Under the pieces are notes generated by a model. That model was not told the origin of the DNA. It made no database searches and saw only the letters and a program-made list of their open reading frames with translations. A stretch of 64,000 nucleotides of DNA from Cordilura impudica (lineage: Eukaryota > Arthropoda > Insecta > Diptera > Scathophagidae): assembly GCA_963682025.1 (NCBI GenBank), contig OY821520.1:238767914-238831913 (forward strand), read 5' to 3'. Numbering within the stretch: the stretch's first letter is position 1; every line of letters starts with the position of its first letter. Below are positions 22,386 through 34,659 of the stretch, piece after piece. The translations under genes and the position numbers were made by a program.

Positions 22386-23990
22386 TTTAAGAAAATTTTA
22401 GTTATTGATTCCCCTTAAAACCACTTATTTTTCCTCATTTCAGTAAAGTGTTAAAAATTCTTACTAATAGTAAAAACAAGTTTTATTGTGATTTTTTTTA
22501 TTAAACTTTTATTACAAAATTTCTTTGAATTAATAAAAAATAATAATAATAAAAAAAATATGATGATTTATTTCTAAGGAATTTTATAAATATAATATTC
22601 GTGGCCAGACAAGTTTTTCCAAATAAAATTACGAAATTTTCTCACGTACTTGTATATATGTACATATGTCTAGTAATTAGACTATGTTAAGATGACTTGT
22701 TAAGCATGTAAAATTTAATACTGTGTGCTGCTTAAGACTGACTGGCATTCACAACATACCAAAACTAAGTAGAGCGTATACACTTAAAAATACTTAATAA
22801 AAAAACTTTGACGTCTATCGAAGTTTTTCTGAATTGTTTGTAAATTAAACAATGGATTGAAAAAAATCTTAAAAAAAATGTATTATGTTTACTTTGACAT
22901 ATAATCAGCTGTTCAAACAGCTGTTTTAAATATAAAATTAAATGGTGAGAAATATCATATGTATTTTATATATGTAAGTATATTTATAAAAAATTTTCTT
23001 AATTTTGATATCATTACCTACAAAATTTGTTCTCATTTCTTTATTTATCAGTTTAGAAAGGGTTTTCTTAGTTTCAAACGCAGAGACTGTCTAGGAAACC
23101 AACTTCATTTCGAATTGCTTTCATCTAAAACTTTGAATTTTTTTTTAAAAAAACGGTTAATTTAAACCCATTTAATATTTATTTATTTTGTCGTGAATCA
23201 GCAAATTCTTCAAAACACACTTTTTAACAGGTTTTTTTTTTTTAAATTTCGTTGTCAATCACAACAGCTAAGACAATGTTCTATTTAGAATAAAGCTACA
23301 TAAATAAAAAATAAAAAGGTTTTTAGTTTCATTTAGCAGAGGCGTCTCTTAGAAATAAATGAATAAATTTCTAAAAGCGCATTTGTTCCTGCTTGTTTAA
23401 CTACGCTTATGTTTTATGTTTTATTTATTTTGTATAGTTTTTCATTTTCGTCACAATTAATATTATTTTCTTATAAATAAATATTTATGTCTGTCTACGG
23501 CGGTATGAGGAAATTGAAAATGTGCCATTAAAATAAAACACATTTCGCTGCTGCTTCTAAACGAGACAGTCGTCGTAAGAAAAACAAAACTATTTTAGCT
23601 GCAGAAAATAATATTTAAAAAAAACACGTTTACAAATGTATTCTTTGTATCCAGACAATATAAATTAGCAAAACATCTGTAACTTATTATACGGCCGTTT
23701 AAGTAATTTAAGTTTTACTTCTCGACTTTCTATATTTAGATAGTTTGCTTAACTGTCTATAATTTTGATTTCCGAAATGGATTGATGGGGTCTTGATTCA
23801 TTGTTCTGAAAGGCGATATCTCTCAAATTGTGTTTTTCAAAGATTATTTCTAAAGTTAATTCTTTAAGCATTAATCTTTATCATTATAATAGTTACGCTC
23901 ATCACTGACTCACTGATCTGCTGATCTACTGATTCTGTAACGCTGTACGTAGACGTATGATTAATTATAACTCATACGCATAGGCAGTAA
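22386..23990. other. AT-rich spacer
   Basis: No gene. Contains the short palindrome CAGCTGTTCAAACAGCTG at ~22906-22923, a motif also present in MITE F (12613) and partly in element G (50393). Otherwise unremarkable. Confidence 0.4.
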
Positions 23991-23999
23991 TTTTGACGG

Positions 24000-24950
24000 G
24001 GTACATAAAATTTAAAACTAAGCGTCGTTGAGAAAAATGGTTGATACTTTTAGGTTTGCCAGATCGAAAAACAAATAATTTCCGCGGGAACATAAAAACG
24101 CGTGTATCTCGAAAGCTAAGCGTAGTAGAGCCAATGGCTGCAATTTTGTTCCCCTATTAAAAAAAAATATTTTATGGTTGCCAGATAAAGAAACATAAAT
24201 TTTTTGAGGGAACATATCGGTAATATCTCGAAAACAAGGAGTCGTATAGCAAATTGGTTGCAATTTTGTTACCTATTTAAAAAATAAAATTGTTTCTCGT
24301 TTTTTAAAACTATTATAGTTGCCAGATCGAAAAACTTAAAATTTTCGAGGGCAATAATATAAAATTGCTTATATCACTAAAAGTAGACGTTGTAGAGAAA
24401 AATGATTGAAATTTTGTCCTTCTTTAAAAACTATGCCTGGCAGAGCGAAAATCTTTAAATTTTCACGGGGATCTTATATGTAGCAAATTGGTTGAATTTT
24501 TGTGTTTCTATTTAAAAACTATTTTTTAAGGTTACCAGATCGAAGAACTTAAAATTTTCGAGGGGAACATATTTCGCAAAAATATAGCTTCGTAGAGCAA
24601 AATGGCCATCTCTTTAAAAACTATTTTTATGGATTCCAGATTGAGAAACTTCAAATTTCGAGGGAAAAAAAATAGCATGTTCCCCGGGAAAATTATATGA
24701 TTTGAGCGATAGCTTTTTAGGGTTGCCAGATCTAAAAACGTAAAATTTTGAAGCGGAATATATAATCGTCAATATCTCGAAAACTAAACAAAGCTTCGTG
24801 AAGCAAAACGGTTGAAAAAAGTGCATAAAAAATTTGTAAAAAAAAAAAGGATTTTTCAACGGCCGCTTGAGGCGCGTTACAATCACTTTAGAATAGTCTG
24901 AAATTTTAACTTCCATATTGGCCAATTTTGATTGGAAATACAACTGCTTA
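24000..24950. repeat. Degenerate tandem array, ~90-140-bp units (TTGCCAGATCGAAAAAC)
   Basis: Seven units, each starting near GGTTGCCAGATCGAAAAACTT and continuing AAAATTTTCGAGGGGAACATA, 'ATATCTCGAAAACTA', 'TCGTAGAGCAAAATGGTTG' and 'CAATTTTGT'. Starts are near 24056, 24177, 24316, 24436, 24532, 24632 and 24720. Strongly diverged units of variable length indicate an old array. Short frames on the minus strand across it have no domain. Confidence 0.75.
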
Positions 24951-24989
24951 TAGAGTAGAAATTCCTTATTTTAATCGTGGTTATATAGT

Positions 24990-26770
24990 GTTAACTTTGA
25001 AATTCCACTTTGTCTCAAGTCTAGTCTTCAATCGTATGAAATCTTGACTTCAATTGAGTCTGGAATCTTGTTTCAGCTCCAGTTCAATAGAGTTTTGTTA
25101 CAATCTCGAACCTTGTCTTCAATTTAGGTTTGATTTTCTCTGGCATCTTAATTTCAATAGTGGTTTGAGAAGGTTCGAAATCTTATTTCAGTTGTACATT
25201 TACATTGTGTTGACTTTTATTTCAAAATCTTATCTTAATCCTGGATCTTAATGTCTAAGCTAGTCTTGAATTTTGACTTTAAATATGTGTTGAGAAAAAG
25301 CGGACTGATGTTTCAGGTAACTTCAGTCTAGCTCATTTTTGTCTCAATCCTAGAAGTTGTTAAGATCTTCTGGAATTCTTTAATTTATTTGTGGGTTGAA
25401 AAAGTTTGAATTCATGTTGAAGTTTCGCTAAATAAAAATTTGTTTCAATCTTGAAATCTTTTTTCAATTTACCTCTAATATAGTGTTTACTCGTGAATTG
25501 AAAACGTCCGGATTGTTGTTTTTAATGGTAATGGCAGTATCATGTCTTCATGATCTGGTATATTGAATTTAATAATTTGAAATACTTCGGAATCTAGAAC
25601 AGAGGTGTAACTTCAACTAAGGAATCTTGATGTTAATAATTCGATTAAAGTCTTGATCTTATTCGAATTGTGGTTTTAGTTGCGATAAAAAGAGTTTTAC
25701 TTCAATCTTGAAATCTTTTTTCAATTTAGCTCTAAGATAGGTTTGAATCTGCACTTAATAGTGAATTTCGAGAGGCCGGAATCCGGAATGATAAATTATG
25801 TCTTCAAAATCTACAAAGGTCTGGTATATTCACTTTAATATTCATTTGAAATACTGCGATTCCGGAACACAGTCTTAACTAGAATTATGGAATCTTGATG
25901 TTAATAGTGGTTTCAGAAACTCTGAAATTTTGTTTCAGATTCGATAAAGGTCTTGGCCTTATTCAAATTCTTGTTTCAGCTGCGATAGAAAGAGTTTTGT
26001 CTCAATCTTAAAATATTTCTTTAATTTAGGTCTAAGAAAGTCTGGAATCTTGCTTTCAACTATGGTTTACAGAGTCATGACTTAAGTAGTATAATTAAAA
26101 TTTCTAGATCTAGAGATATTGACTTTTATAATTTGAACTAGCCTGAAAACCGGACTTCAAGTATGGAATCTTGATGTAAATAAAGGTTTGAGAAAGTTTC
26201 AGTTTCAATCTTAACTTAATACGAATTCTTGTTGATGTTGCGGTAGTTAGCGTTTTGTTTTAATCAATCTTAATTACAGTTCTTTTATTTAATCTTTGAA
26301 ATCTTTCTTTAATTTTGAACGAAGCTAGTCTTAAATCTGGGCATAATAGCGCATTGAAAATGTCCGGAATTCTGCTTCAGTTGCGGAAGGAAGAGTTTTA
26401 TATCAATCATGAAATCTTTCCTTTAATTTAAATCTTCAATGTGAATGTAATAGAGAATTGAGAATTTTGGAATTTTGGTTTCAAGTGCGGTTTAAAGACA
26501 CGACTTTAGTCGTAGAATTAAAGCTTCGAGATCCAGAAGTTCTGTTAAATTGACCTTAATAATAATGTGAAACAGCCCGGAATCCAAAAAAATCAGGGGA
26601 TTTAACATAGTCATGAATTCAGTCAAGGAATCTTGTTGTTAATAGAGTATAAAGAAAGTCCGTTATCCTATTTTACATCGACTAAAGTCTTGACCTTACT
26701 CAAAAAATCGAGAATGGTCGGAAATTTCGAAATCTCTTATATCAGCTGCGGTTCGGTTTTAGATATTCTG
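24990..26770. repeat. Degenerate tandem array, ~250-310-bp units
   Basis: Repeated sentence: 'AGTTTTGTTTCAATCTTGAAATC', 'TTTTTTCAATTTAG(C/G)TCT', 'GAATCTTGACTTCAATAGTG', 'GAATTGAGAATGTCCGGAAT', 'TTTCAGTTGCGATA'. Anchor copies near 25089, 25440, 25690, 25990, 26250 and 26392. It adjoins the previous array directly but uses a different unit. Confidence 0.65.
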
Positions 26771-27990
26771 GTTAAGGAAAGAAAATGTGCGCTGAAACTT
26801 TAAATAAGGATTCAATCTTAATTCAGATCCAAAGCTTTGGTTTCCTATGGCGGCTTAAATATAAACTTTATTCGTTTGTAATTAGATGTGAAACGTTGAC
26901 TTACAAGGAGTCTTCCGAAAAATATAATCTAAATGGACTTCTATAACTTTTATTTTTATTGTTAACTTGGTTATCTACATACAAAGCCGCTTATCAAAGG
27001 GAGTGATGTACATCTTAAAAAAACAGAAAAGCAAAACAACAGCAAAAACTACTACTAAACAAAAAATTGCAAACAATCTTATTGTATGCAGCGCGACTTA
27101 AACAAGTTTTCTCGCACAATCAGCGGAAAAAACTGAACGACGATGGTATTTAGAAAAATAGAGAACAAAAAGAAAAAAAAGAAGAAAAAACAAACACTAG
27201 GTTTTTTGTTTTCTTTGTTAAGTAGGTTAAATGAAATAAGGAAAACAAAGAGAAACAGTCGAAACAACTTTGAAGTTGGCAACACTTAAAATTTATGATT
27301 TATTGATGTTATACGTCAGGCCAGACGTGAATAGATTACTGGTATTTGCAATATAATGAAAATCTTAATTCTGGGAATCTCTATTACAGTTGTCTGCGGC
27401 GTAATTTTAAAGAAATTTAAGTTTTCTAAATGGTTTTTTTTTTAGCAGACGACTGCATAAAATTGTGATTTTTTAATGGTGCCATTCGAAATGGCCATAG
27501 TTACATATAAATAGGTTTTAGGCTTTAGAAATTTGTTTATAAATAATTCGCTTTTACAAAGCTGTGTTTGTATTTAAAGTTTATTGGCAACGCCAAATCA
27601 TTAGCTAGCCGATAAACATTTGGTATTCAAAGTAATTGTTAGAAAAATTTGGTACTTATAATTCGATATATTTCTAAATAGGAGTATGAGTCTGGTTTTA
27701 AAAGGATTCGAATTCACGAAGCTTTGAAATGCATTTATTCTCATTTTTTTTTTAAATTATTGTGAATTTGATTTTAATTCTTTTATGAATTTTCAAAAAT
27801 AAGTCAAAAACAATAAAGGTTTCTAAAGCAAAACATTTGAAAAGGCTCATAAAAAAGTATCCCGTTAGTATTAGCTTTGATTGAAATTTATAAAAACTTT
27901 GAAAAGTTCAACATTTAAGAGCTTTTGCTGATCATTGAGTATTTACAAAAATTAAATATTTTATAAACCAAATATTGGAAGTAGACATTT
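26771..27990. other. AT-rich spacer
   Basis: No feature supported. 27150-27195 is an A-rich AAGAAAAA tract. Confidence 0.4.
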
Positions 27991-28017
27991 TTCAATGCCC
28001 ATCTTTATTTAAAAAAA

Positions 28018-28195
28018 AAAAAAAAAATAAAAAAATTAAAAAAAGGAAGAAAAATAAAATAGTAAAATAAAAAATAGTACGTATTTTTATTTCACTATTT
28101 TATTTTTCTTCCTTTTTTTAATTTTTTTATAAATAGTACGTATTTTTATTTCACTATTTTATTTTTCTTCCTTTTTTTAATTTTTTTATTTTTTT
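28018..28195. repeat. Long hairpin with a duplicated arm
   Basis: The left arm (~28022-28072, ATTAAAAAAAGGAAGAAAAA...) is the near-perfect complement of ~28083-28131. That right arm is repeated in direct orientation at ~28135-28185; each contains CGTATTTTTATTTCACTATT and TTTATTTTTCTTCC. The palindrome centre is around ATAGTACGTAT. Such a structure is prone to replication slippage and cruciform formation. Confidence 0.8.
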
Positions 28196-28639
28196 TATTT
28201 TCACATATTAAACAGCTCACCTCAATCTTCTTTGCGAAGACAATGGTTGTGTGGGGGAGCTAAATGAGTTTACCCTGGCTTTTTGGTTCTCCACCTCTGC
28301 CATCAAAATTAGAATAAAAAAAAAAAAAAATAAACCAAATATGATTTTTAAGAAGTTGCCAACTCTAAAAATAAATTGTAAATGGGCGTTTAAAAACAAA
28401 AAAATTGTATTTAAAAATGAAAAATTAGTCCATAAGTGCAATTGAATTATGAGTTATGCCTGGAAATAATGAATGTTTAAATATTAAATATTACGAGCGT
28501 AAAATGTTAACTGAATTATTTAATTCAATATTTAATTTTGTTTTTAACTGAAAACAAATTCGTTTTACAAATATGTATGTGATATTTGGCAAGACAAAAA
28601 ATATAAATAAAATGACAATTTTTTTTTAATTGGAGGAAA
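28196..28639. other. AT-rich spacer
   Basis: Nothing recognised. Confidence 0.3.
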
Positions 28640-29230
28640 ATTATTTTACCTCAGTTGGCAATATTTTCGAAATTGGCAACGCAAAAAAATTAAAATATGG
28701 CTTGGTAAAATCAATTAATAAAAAAAAAAAAAAATTGTCTATCAATTTAGCATCTAAATTATATACGCTCCGAAAATAGTCATACTTCAGGGTGTTTTTA
28801 AGCGTCAAAGTTTCTAAGTAAAAACCCTGTACTGGCTTCATTCATAAAACAATTATATTATGTTGGCAATGAAAGTTTAAATAAAGGATTTTAAAAAATC
28901 AAAAATATAAAAACGGAAAAAATCGTGTTTGAAAAATCATGTAGGCCTGAAACTAAAAACACTCCGATAATCATCAAATTTCAGAGAGTTTTAAGTCATT
29001 TTTTATAAATAAAATTCGATGACTGGGTTGATTAATATTTTTGGGAAGTAATTTTTTTCAAATTGTTGAAAATATCATTGTTTAAAAAGAAGTGATATTT
29101 TGGTAGTTGGCAACGCAAAAATAATATGAATATAAATCTTCAAGACACAGAGAGTTCACAAATCAAAAATAGTGGGCCTGAAAATGATGAACGCTCCGCA
29201 AATACTACGAGGAGTGAAAACTGCATGGCC
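28640..29230. repeat. Degenerate satellite S1 (TTGGCAACGCAAAA), two to three units
   Basis: Units share 'TTGGCAACGCAAAAA', 'AAATCAAAAATA', 'GGCCTGAAA', 'ACGCTCCGAAAATA.TCAT', 'TTTCAG(A/G)G.GTTTTTAAG' and 'TTTTTGGGAAGTAATTTTTTT'. Anchors near 28671, 28871 and 29106. Related units recur at 30600-30950 and 32584-33000, on both sides of other insertions, so S1 was once a longer array. Confidence 0.6.
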
Positions 29231-29239
29231 TAACATAGA

Positions 29240-29995
29240 CATGGCGTGACAAGCGCCAATTTTTTTCTGGTTATGCAGTAGGGCCAACTGTTAGAACATT
29301 TTTTCAATATTTCACGACATTTCATTAGTTAGCAAAAAAGTTACCGTGAAAAAATTATGCTGCTTTGAAAGTTTGAGAAAAATGGATTGCAAAGGGTTTC
29401 TTCGAAATCAAATTCAAGATGGTATTCCGAATTTAAGTGTAGTCGTACGAGCACAAGATTAAAGTGAGTGTGATTGCTGGCATCATAAAGAATCCAACAG
29501 AGCGAGTTTGACACATATTACATGATCATTTAAATATGAAAAAGCTTTCTGCTCGATTAGTGCCGCGATATTTAACAACTAAACAAAAACTGCTATGGAA
29601 GTGTTTGAAGTAAATTCCACTGAAATTTTTACGTCGATTTGTAACAATGGATGAGACGTGGATTCATTACTATACACCGGATTTCAATAGATAGTCAGCG
29701 GAGTGGTTACAAGCGTGCGAAAGCCGACTAATGCCGTCAAAGACTCAACAATCGGCTGAAAAGGCAATGGCCAGTGTTTTTTGGGATGCACGTGGTATAA
29801 TATTTAATGATTACTTGGGGAAAGGAAAAACGATAACTACCAAGTACTGTTGAGTTATTGAACAGATTGAATGAAGAAATTAAGAATAAACGAAGAGTTT
29901 AACAAAACGTATTTCGCAAAGGTATCAAGATGATAGAGGTTCGTTCAAAGAAGTGCATTTCACTTAGCGGAGATTACATTGAAGAATAAAATTGA
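29240..29995 (+). pseudogene. mariner (DD34D, mellifera-like) transposase with internal deletion
   Basis: Plus-strand remnant. Recognisable parts: KKLSARLVPRYLTTKQK near 29537, the first catalytic region TMDETWIHYYTPDFNR near 29645, KTQQSAEKAMASVFWDARGI near 29740, FNDYLGKGK near 29806. After ~29940 the sequence jumps to CISLSGDYIEE and a stop (~29957-29988), the usual mariner C-terminus. The block with the second and third catalytic Asp residues is therefore deleted. Many stops and shifts elsewhere. The wording best fits the mellifera/cecropia-type mariners, judged from memory of the family. Confidence 0.85.
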
Positions 29996-30032
29996 TTTCA
30001 AATCTAAAAAAAAAACGGATTTGCATTGTTAA

Positions 30033-30555
30033 GCGGGATATACACGGTCAAAATGATTGAACTGCATTTTTGTGGTATTAGTGAAAATGTGTTTGTATGT
30101 GTCACACCGACGATGATTGAAGCAAAATCAAAAATTTTAGATTTTCTGCATGCATGACGTACGAATTTGATGTGTGTATATCGTTGATTGATCAAGCATG
30201 TTCTCATTTTTAATGTGACTTTGAAGCAAATGGTTGTGAGGAGATGTCGGATGAAAGGAAAAATATTTTAGAATTGTTGGAAGCTTAAGTTAAGTTTTCA
30301 TCGGTAAATGAATTCCTTTTTTTAACCACTCCTTCATCCAGATACGTCTCTTCTTCTTCTTTTTTCATTTTCTTTTGCTTTTAAGCACACTGCCAAAATG
30401 GCGACAAGTGTATCGTCCGCTACCGACATGATGTTTTCAGCACAAAATCAAAAACCAAATGAATGATTGAAGTGCTATGCAGTACCGTGTATGTTCAAAG
30501 CTTCATGCACACACATGAATTTGACGTCAAGCATTTTGACCGTGTATACTGGCCT
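30033..30555. mobile_element. TTAA-flanked MITE (element I)
   Basis: About 523 bp. Left end GGGATATACACGGTCAAAAT; right end ATTTTGACCGTGTATACTGG is its near-perfect complement. TTAA lies immediately left (30029-30032) and at the right boundary (30556-30559), consistent with a piggyBac- or Kolobok-type target duplication. No coding frame with similarity. Confidence 0.7.
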
Positions 30556-30559
30556 TTAA

Positions 30560-30949
30560 GCCACGGAATTTTCACTCCATGTAGTCATACTTCAACTACA
30601 TTTTTAAATTGGCGAAAATATTGTTCTACAAAAAAAGCAATATTATGGAAGTTGGCAATGCAAAAGTGTGAAATATGGAATTTGGAATATTTTTCTTTTT
30701 TAAATTGAAAAATACATCATTCTCCAAAAACGTGGAATTTTTCAAGTTGGCAACGTAGAATAATTTAGAATATTGAAAACCAAAAAGTTCAAAAGTTCAA
30801 ATCAAAAATACTGTTTGAACAGCTAAAATGTGTGCAAATAATCGATAAAGTAAAATTTTTACCTGAAAGTAATATAACGCTTTGAAAATAAACATATTTC
30901 AGTGTGTAAAGGGTCATTGTTATAAAGCGGTAATTTGTTGACTATATTT
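30560..30949. repeat. Satellite S1 units
   Basis: Two more units: 'AAGTTGGCAATGCAAAAGTG' at ~30649 and 'AAGTTGGCAACGTAGAATAA' at ~30744, then 'AATCAAAAATACTGTTTGAAC', 'ATAACGCTTTGAAAATAAAC' and 'ATATTTCAGTGTGTAAAGGG'. Confidence 0.55.
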
Positions 30950-31725
30950 TTATATCCTATACCACTATGTGGTTTGGGTATAATGACTTTATGCTGCTGT
31001 TTGTAACTACCAAAAATAATTGAACTAGACCCATCTTTTATTATACCGATCGAATCAGAATCACTAACTGATTCGATTTAACGATGTCCGTCCGTCTGTG
31101 TGTCGATGTAAACCTTGTAATCAAACTGCAGGTCGCAAATATGAATATATTTGGTGAAATTTGGAATTTAAGCTTTTATCGGCCATGGGATGAACGCTAC
31201 TGATACTGGTGAGAATCGGTCCATGTTCAGACCTAGCCCCCATACAAATGGCCCCTATGTAATCGACATAAATTGCCATAAGTTCCAAATTATCATATAG
31301 ATCTTACTCAAATTGAGTTTCTATGCATTAATGAGTAGTCCAAAAATTATACCTCTGGCAAAACTCTTATTCATAGGGACCATATAGAACTGCTTCCCGA
31401 TCTTCACTTAAATTTATCAAAAAACAAAAATATTGCACTGATTTTTCTCAAATTTTGTTTGTATATATTTTTGCAAAATACAAGAGACTTTACCAAACAT
31501 AGTCAGGATCAGTCCATTTTTGGGCTTAGTCCCCATATACATATAGCATCCGATATGAACTTTTTCATATCTGCATCCAAAAAAAAATAATAAAAATCCC
31601 ACTCAAATTTTGTTTATGCTTATTTTCTATGTCCAGTTAGTTGGGCCTATAAGATAGGGTGTCTAAACGCATGGTATAGGGTATCATATAGTCGGTCTAG
31701 ACCGACTATAATTTTCTTACTTGTT
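30950..31725 (+). mobile_element. Family B element copy B3
   Basis: Full-length, ~776 bp. Start TATATCCTATACCACTATGT, (GTCY)n at 31085-31106, end palindrome AGTCGGTCTAGACCGACT and TTTCTTACTTGTT. Inserted into satellite S1 DNA, in a T-rich site. Confidence 0.85.
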
Positions 31726-31796
31726 TTTATAATATTTTTGTTAAAAAATTAATTAAATAATTATGAAGGGTCCGCATATAAACACATTTCAGGGGG

Positions 31797-32583
31797 CAAA
31801 TCGTTGCCTTCGATATCGAGTAATATCAATCGAAATTCCATAATTTGGTTTATTTAAAGAGGACGGATTCACCTTTACTATTAACTATGGACAAATAACT
31901 CGTTAGCTGTGACAGAGCAAAATTACCCATACGGCCATTATTACAACTTGCCAATAGCTAAAGTTAGGATGTTATCGGGCAGATTATTAGTTTTTCGTTA
32001 TTACAACTATACTTTAAGCTAAAGGTGGCCGATAAGCTAAAGGGAAGATATTGTTGCCTTTCACTTTTAACGTGAGGTTTATGTATTTAATATTGCCACA
32101 TTTTCTGACATATGAAGAACAAATTCACATCAATTAAGTTTTGGAAATAAATTTATTTATATGTACTTAAATATATGCTTGTATATTTTTAAAAAGTTTT
32201 ATTACCCATTTACAACAATTATGCAACTTATAATAAAAGTTTTTGGTTTTTATTCTATTGTTTTTATTGTTTATTTGCCAACAACTAAAGGAACGTTGCC
32301 ACTATGTATTTTGATAAATCAATTCATTTGGTCAAAAGTAATCGGTGTTTCCTTTGGTGCTGCCACAATATCAAAAATATTAATTTTATTTTAATGGGAA
32401 GTTGTAATAACGAAAAGATGTTAAAGGTAACTTTATTGCTCACTTTAGCTAAAGTTACATTTAACTAAAATTTACTTTGAAGGCAAGTTGTAATAATGGG
32501 CTTTAGTATTTTATTTTGGAAAATAAAAAAAATAATTTCGATCGAAAAATTTTGATAACGAATGCGACGATTCAACCCCAGAG
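31797..32583. mobile_element. MITE E, copy 2 (contains MITE D)
   Basis: Ends CTTCGATATCGAGTAATATC (left) and GATAACGAATGCGACGATTC (right) match copy 1 at 12366-13015 in inverted arrangement. The 'GCTGTGACAGAGCAAAATTA' and 'TATTTTATTTTGGAAAATAA' blocks that are continuous in copy 1 are separated here by MITE D. Confidence 0.75.
31932..32502 (+). mobile_element. MITE D, copy 1
   Basis: TIRs GGCCATTATTACAACTTGCC (left) and GGCAAGTTGTAATAATGGGC (right). A second, subterminal pair of TCGTTATTACAACT motifs sits 70-100 bp inside each end. Nested in MITE E. The target duplication is eroded here but clear in copy 2. Confidence 0.85.
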
Positions 32584-33000
32584 TGTTTATAGAGTCATTG
32601 GTTAGAAGTGAAAATCGTTGACTGGCTTATTTAATTTAATATTTTTAGGAAAGTCCTTTTTTTATATTGAAGAAAATAATCGTTCTTCATAGTTATATTT
32701 TGCTAGATGGTAACGCAAAAAATTTATTGAATATGATATATCACAAAGTGAAAAATTGTAAAAACTGTTTTTCAAATCCTCATATTTAAAATATTTTTTG
32801 GCGTTGCCAACTTCCATAACAAATACTTTTATTGAAGAACGATATTTTCTTCAATATAAAGAAAGTACTTCCCAAAACAATAATGTTTGCTGTTTAATCA
32901 TAAAGTTAGGATTTTAAATTAAAACAAAAATTTTTAAAGTTGGCAACTCTAGAAATTATTTTTTAAGGAAACTCTTAAAATGAATGTAAGAAATGTTTCT
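32584..33000. repeat. Satellite S1 units
   Basis: 'GAAAATCGTTGACTGGCTTA', 'TAGATGGTAACGCAAAAAAT' at ~32704 and 'GGCGTTGCCAACTTCCATAA' (inverted) at ~32801. The last part is in opposite orientation to the first, indicating rearrangement. Confidence 0.45.
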
Positions 33001-34659
33001 GTACTATTTAAATTAAAATATCAAAAATTTCAAGATTGCTTTATAAAAACTTTGTAAAAATATTTTTTTTAAATAATCATCATAATTATTTTTTTTTTAA
33101 TAACTAAAATACATCAACGCTGAAACTATTTTCACTAATAAAAAACTACCACACTTTTAGATTACATATATTCGATTTCCTAGAAATTTGACGAAAGTAT
33201 TTACTTTAAATTGCACATTTTTTTCCTTTTTTTGGCATTAAAAAACGTTGTAGGTATCAAATATTTTTTTTGCGGTACATAAAAATTAGTAATTTCCAAA
33301 TCTAAACACAGACAGTTTACTGAAAATATTTGAAAAAAATGATGCACAAAAAGTGCTAAAAACAAACATTTAAAAACGACAAAAAAAAAATAAACATTTA
33401 GTCTTAGTATTTTATTTATGTCTCAGGGGGAGTAGAGCAAATTTTTTATTACCTCTTCTCTGTCGCTCATTATAATTCAACTAATGACAAAAAAAATCAA
33501 TAAATTAATTAGAGAAATTCCTTTATATGTGGTAGTGTATAATTTAATTGGTTTTTGTTTTGTTAAAATCATGTAAAATAAAAACAATATCGTAAAAATA
33601 GAAATAAATATTAACAACTCACCGTTGTTGATAACGTGACATGTTGATATAAATTGGTACTAATTAATGTTGACTTAAAAAATTTATAAATTATTTAATA
33701 AAAATAGTTGATGGTGTTGATGAAATTTCAAGAAACTAGTTTCAAAGAGGTGCAGTTTCTTTCAAGGCTTTTCGTATTTTTTAAGTATTTTTTAAATTTA
33801 TTTGTATTTGAAATGGTTTAAAATTATTTGATGTTAAAAAATATACATATATGTAGATATATTTTTGTTAATAACTATTTAGATTGATTTTATATTAATT
33901 TTTTTCAATTTATGTATTTAATTTTTTTTTTATATTTTAATTTATTTTATTTTTAAGTATATATTTCTTTATTCGTTAAAAATTATTTATTTGCACTTTT
34001 TTGTGATTTTACAAAAAGAAAATAATTGTTTGACACTTTTTTTTATAAAAAATTAGTTAGTAGCACGAATTTTATAAAAATTGCAAAAAAAAGAAGTCTC
34101 TTAAATTTTTTGTTCTTTATTTCACTAAACAAAATATGTACTCTTTTTTAAAATGTTTTTATCCGTGAAAAATCATGTTATATATTTTACTCTTTTAAAC
34201 TCTTTGCTCTTATAAGTTCATTCAAATAATCTCATTTTATTGTATTGAAGATCATTAATGTTAAAAAAAAAACTTTTTACTCTTTAAAGTAGCTTCGTAT
34301 ATTTTGTTTATTCTCTTAAGAGTTGAACAATCTTTCTTTTTAAATTGTAACTGTTATAAAGAATTTTTATTTCTCTTTAATTTTCATATTCCGTCACACA
34401 GTTTTTTAGTTATTTTCTTTAAGGATTTTGCTAAAAATTAAGGGAATCAATTTTGAACTATTTTGCCGAAATTTGTCATTCGAAAGCCAGAATTTCACTG
34501 TTTTATTCCTTACGTTCACAGTTTTTATTTTATTATCTATAAACTAAGCGATTTTCTGCATATTTGAAAGAATTTTTTTCAAGGATTTGTTAACATTTTA
34601 GTTTTCTCTAAAAGGGTTTTTTTCTCATTAAATTTACTTTTAGATGTTAATAATAAATA
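33001..34659. other. Very AT-rich spacer
   Basis: Over 1.6 kb of A/T-dominated DNA with repeated TACTCTTTTAA-type words near 34138, 34189, 34277 and 34310. No frame, TIR or RNA gene recognised. Confidence 0.4.
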
